Assembly (NCBI GenBank): GCA_007132365.1
Contig: SLOS01000098.1
Coordinates: 1-6,668 of the forward strand
DNA length: 6,668 nt
Source: Bacteroidales bacterium
GTDB lineage: Bacteria; Bacteroidota; Bacteroidia; Bacteroidales; PUMT01
Reading direction: 5' to 3'
How positions within the stretch are numbered: the stretch's first letter is position 1; every line of letters starts with the position of its first letter. The notes beneath the pieces were generated by a model. That model saw nothing but the letters and a program-made list of their open reading frames with translations, ran no database searches and was not told the origin of the DNA. Below, in pieces: positions 6,166 to 6,668 of the stretch. Both the position numbers and the translations under genes were made by a program.

Positions 6166-6668
6166 CTAATAGCCTCGCTCCCTTCTCATCTGATCCATCT
6201 CCTGGTTAAAGGTATCCTTGAATTTTTCGTAGTTGTAGTCCACCCTGAGCCGCTCATCATTTGAAATGCGCTGATTCATGGCGTTCAGCAACTCTTCTCC
6301 GGAAAGTTCCACGGCAATGTAGGTCTTGTACAGTCCCTCATGGGTCCTGGTGAGCTCTTCACAAATAACCCTCGTTCCACTGAGCCTTTGATTGATAACC
6401 TCCCGTGAGAGACCTTCATAGCGCTGGGTAAATTCCGAGCGGTTTCCGACAGATACATCCTGAACGTAATTATCTATGACACTTTTCACCGTAACCTCGA
6501 TCTGGGCCGCAAGTTCCGCCCTGGCATTGCTGAGTGCCATTCTTTTTGAGTTTGCCTGGTTCTGGCTCTCAGCAACTGAGTTTGCCCTGAAAAAGTCCCT
6601 GTCCGAGAAAAACTGCGGACCGCTGCAAAGCACTTCAACCCTGGTTTCACCCGGGGGGGCCTGGACCA
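6166..6668 (-). CDS. LPP20-like envelope protein, C-terminal part (5' end beyond right window edge)
   Basis: This is the first visible gene of the minus-strand operon. The frame is open to the window edge (QAPPGETRVEVLCSGPQFF at the left of the protein), so the GTG at 6633 is internal and about 167 residues remain. The body matches the LPP20-like pattern: a helix SKRMALSNARAELAAQIEVT, a strand region SVIDNYVQD, EGLSREVINQRLSGTRVICE, then the closing strand GLYKTYIAVELSGEELL. A charged C-terminal helix follows (DERLRVDYNYEKFKDTFNQEMDQMRRERGY), probably a short coiled coil. By eye it aligns with residues 66-143 of the other LPP20-like protein in the operon, so the two are likely distant paralogues. 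The signal peptide, if any, lies outside the window, so lipidation cannot be judged. The stop is TAG, 51 bp before the GH9 ATG. Function is unknown; an envelope location is inferred from the family. Confidence 0.8.
   Translation of the reverse strand, partial: VQAPPGETRVEVLCSGPQFFSDRDFFRANSVAESQNQANSKRMALSNARAELAAQIEVTVKSVIDNYVQDVSVGNRSEFTQRYEGLSREVINQRLSGTRVICEELTRTHEGLYKTYIAVELSGEELLNAMNQRISNDERLRVDYNYEKFKDTFNQEMDQMRRERGY

Noticed and set aside
6166..6633. The GTG at 6633 as start of the right-edge LPP20-like gene
   Set aside because: The frame stays open to the window edge with plausible protein sequence, and the GTG start would leave no signal peptide, so the gene is truncated by the window.
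6651..6660. G7 homopolymer near the right edge as a phase-variation tract
   Set aside because: Seven bases is short for a contingency tract, and the frame is intact across it, encoding GETR-preceding Pro residues; it might only matter as a sequencing-error spot.

Overview
The window looks like chromosomal DNA from a member of the Bacteroidota, probably a Bacteroidales- or Marinilabiliales-type anaerobe. Three things suggest this. The starts I inspected lack Shine-Dalgarno sequences, and two have A/T-rich leaders instead. Perfect TAnnTTTG elements (the Bacteroidota -7 box) occur in two leaders. The protein families are typical of that phylum: an RlmD/TrmA-type methyltransferase, a free-standing HemG-like flavodoxin, a small basic helical protein, LPP20-type and CsgG-type lipoproteins, and a CelD_N-GH9 glycosidase. 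No database search was possible, so the taxon is an inference.

Left part (1-1478). A 5'-truncated RNA m5U methyltransferase gene (+) converges on a HemG-like flavodoxin gene (-). A 242-bp A/T-rich divergent intergenic region (949-1190) separates the flavodoxin gene from a 95-aa protein of unknown function (+). That small gene ends 17 bp from the end of the operon on its right.

Right part (1496-6668). Four genes on the minus strand are spaced like an operon, read from right to left. They are an LPP20-like protein running off the right edge, a secreted GH9 glycosidase (51-bp gap), a lipoprotein with TPR repeats and a CsgG/FlgO/LpoB-like domain (60-bp gap), and a second LPP20-like lipoprotein with an Ig-like domain and a C-terminal alpha/beta domain (4-bp ATGA overlap). 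The LPP20 and CsgG-like pairing recalls the FlgO/FlgP/FlgT outer-membrane lipoproteins around polar flagella, and CsgG/LpoB envelope factors. No flagellar or curli gene is visible here. My inference is an outer-membrane or periplasmic assembly with its own polysaccharide hydrolase. This operon is the only candidate in the window for an under-described system.

I see no tRNA, rRNA, CRISPR array, insertion sequence, prophage gene or attachment site. Mapped promoters and terminators are weak calls.
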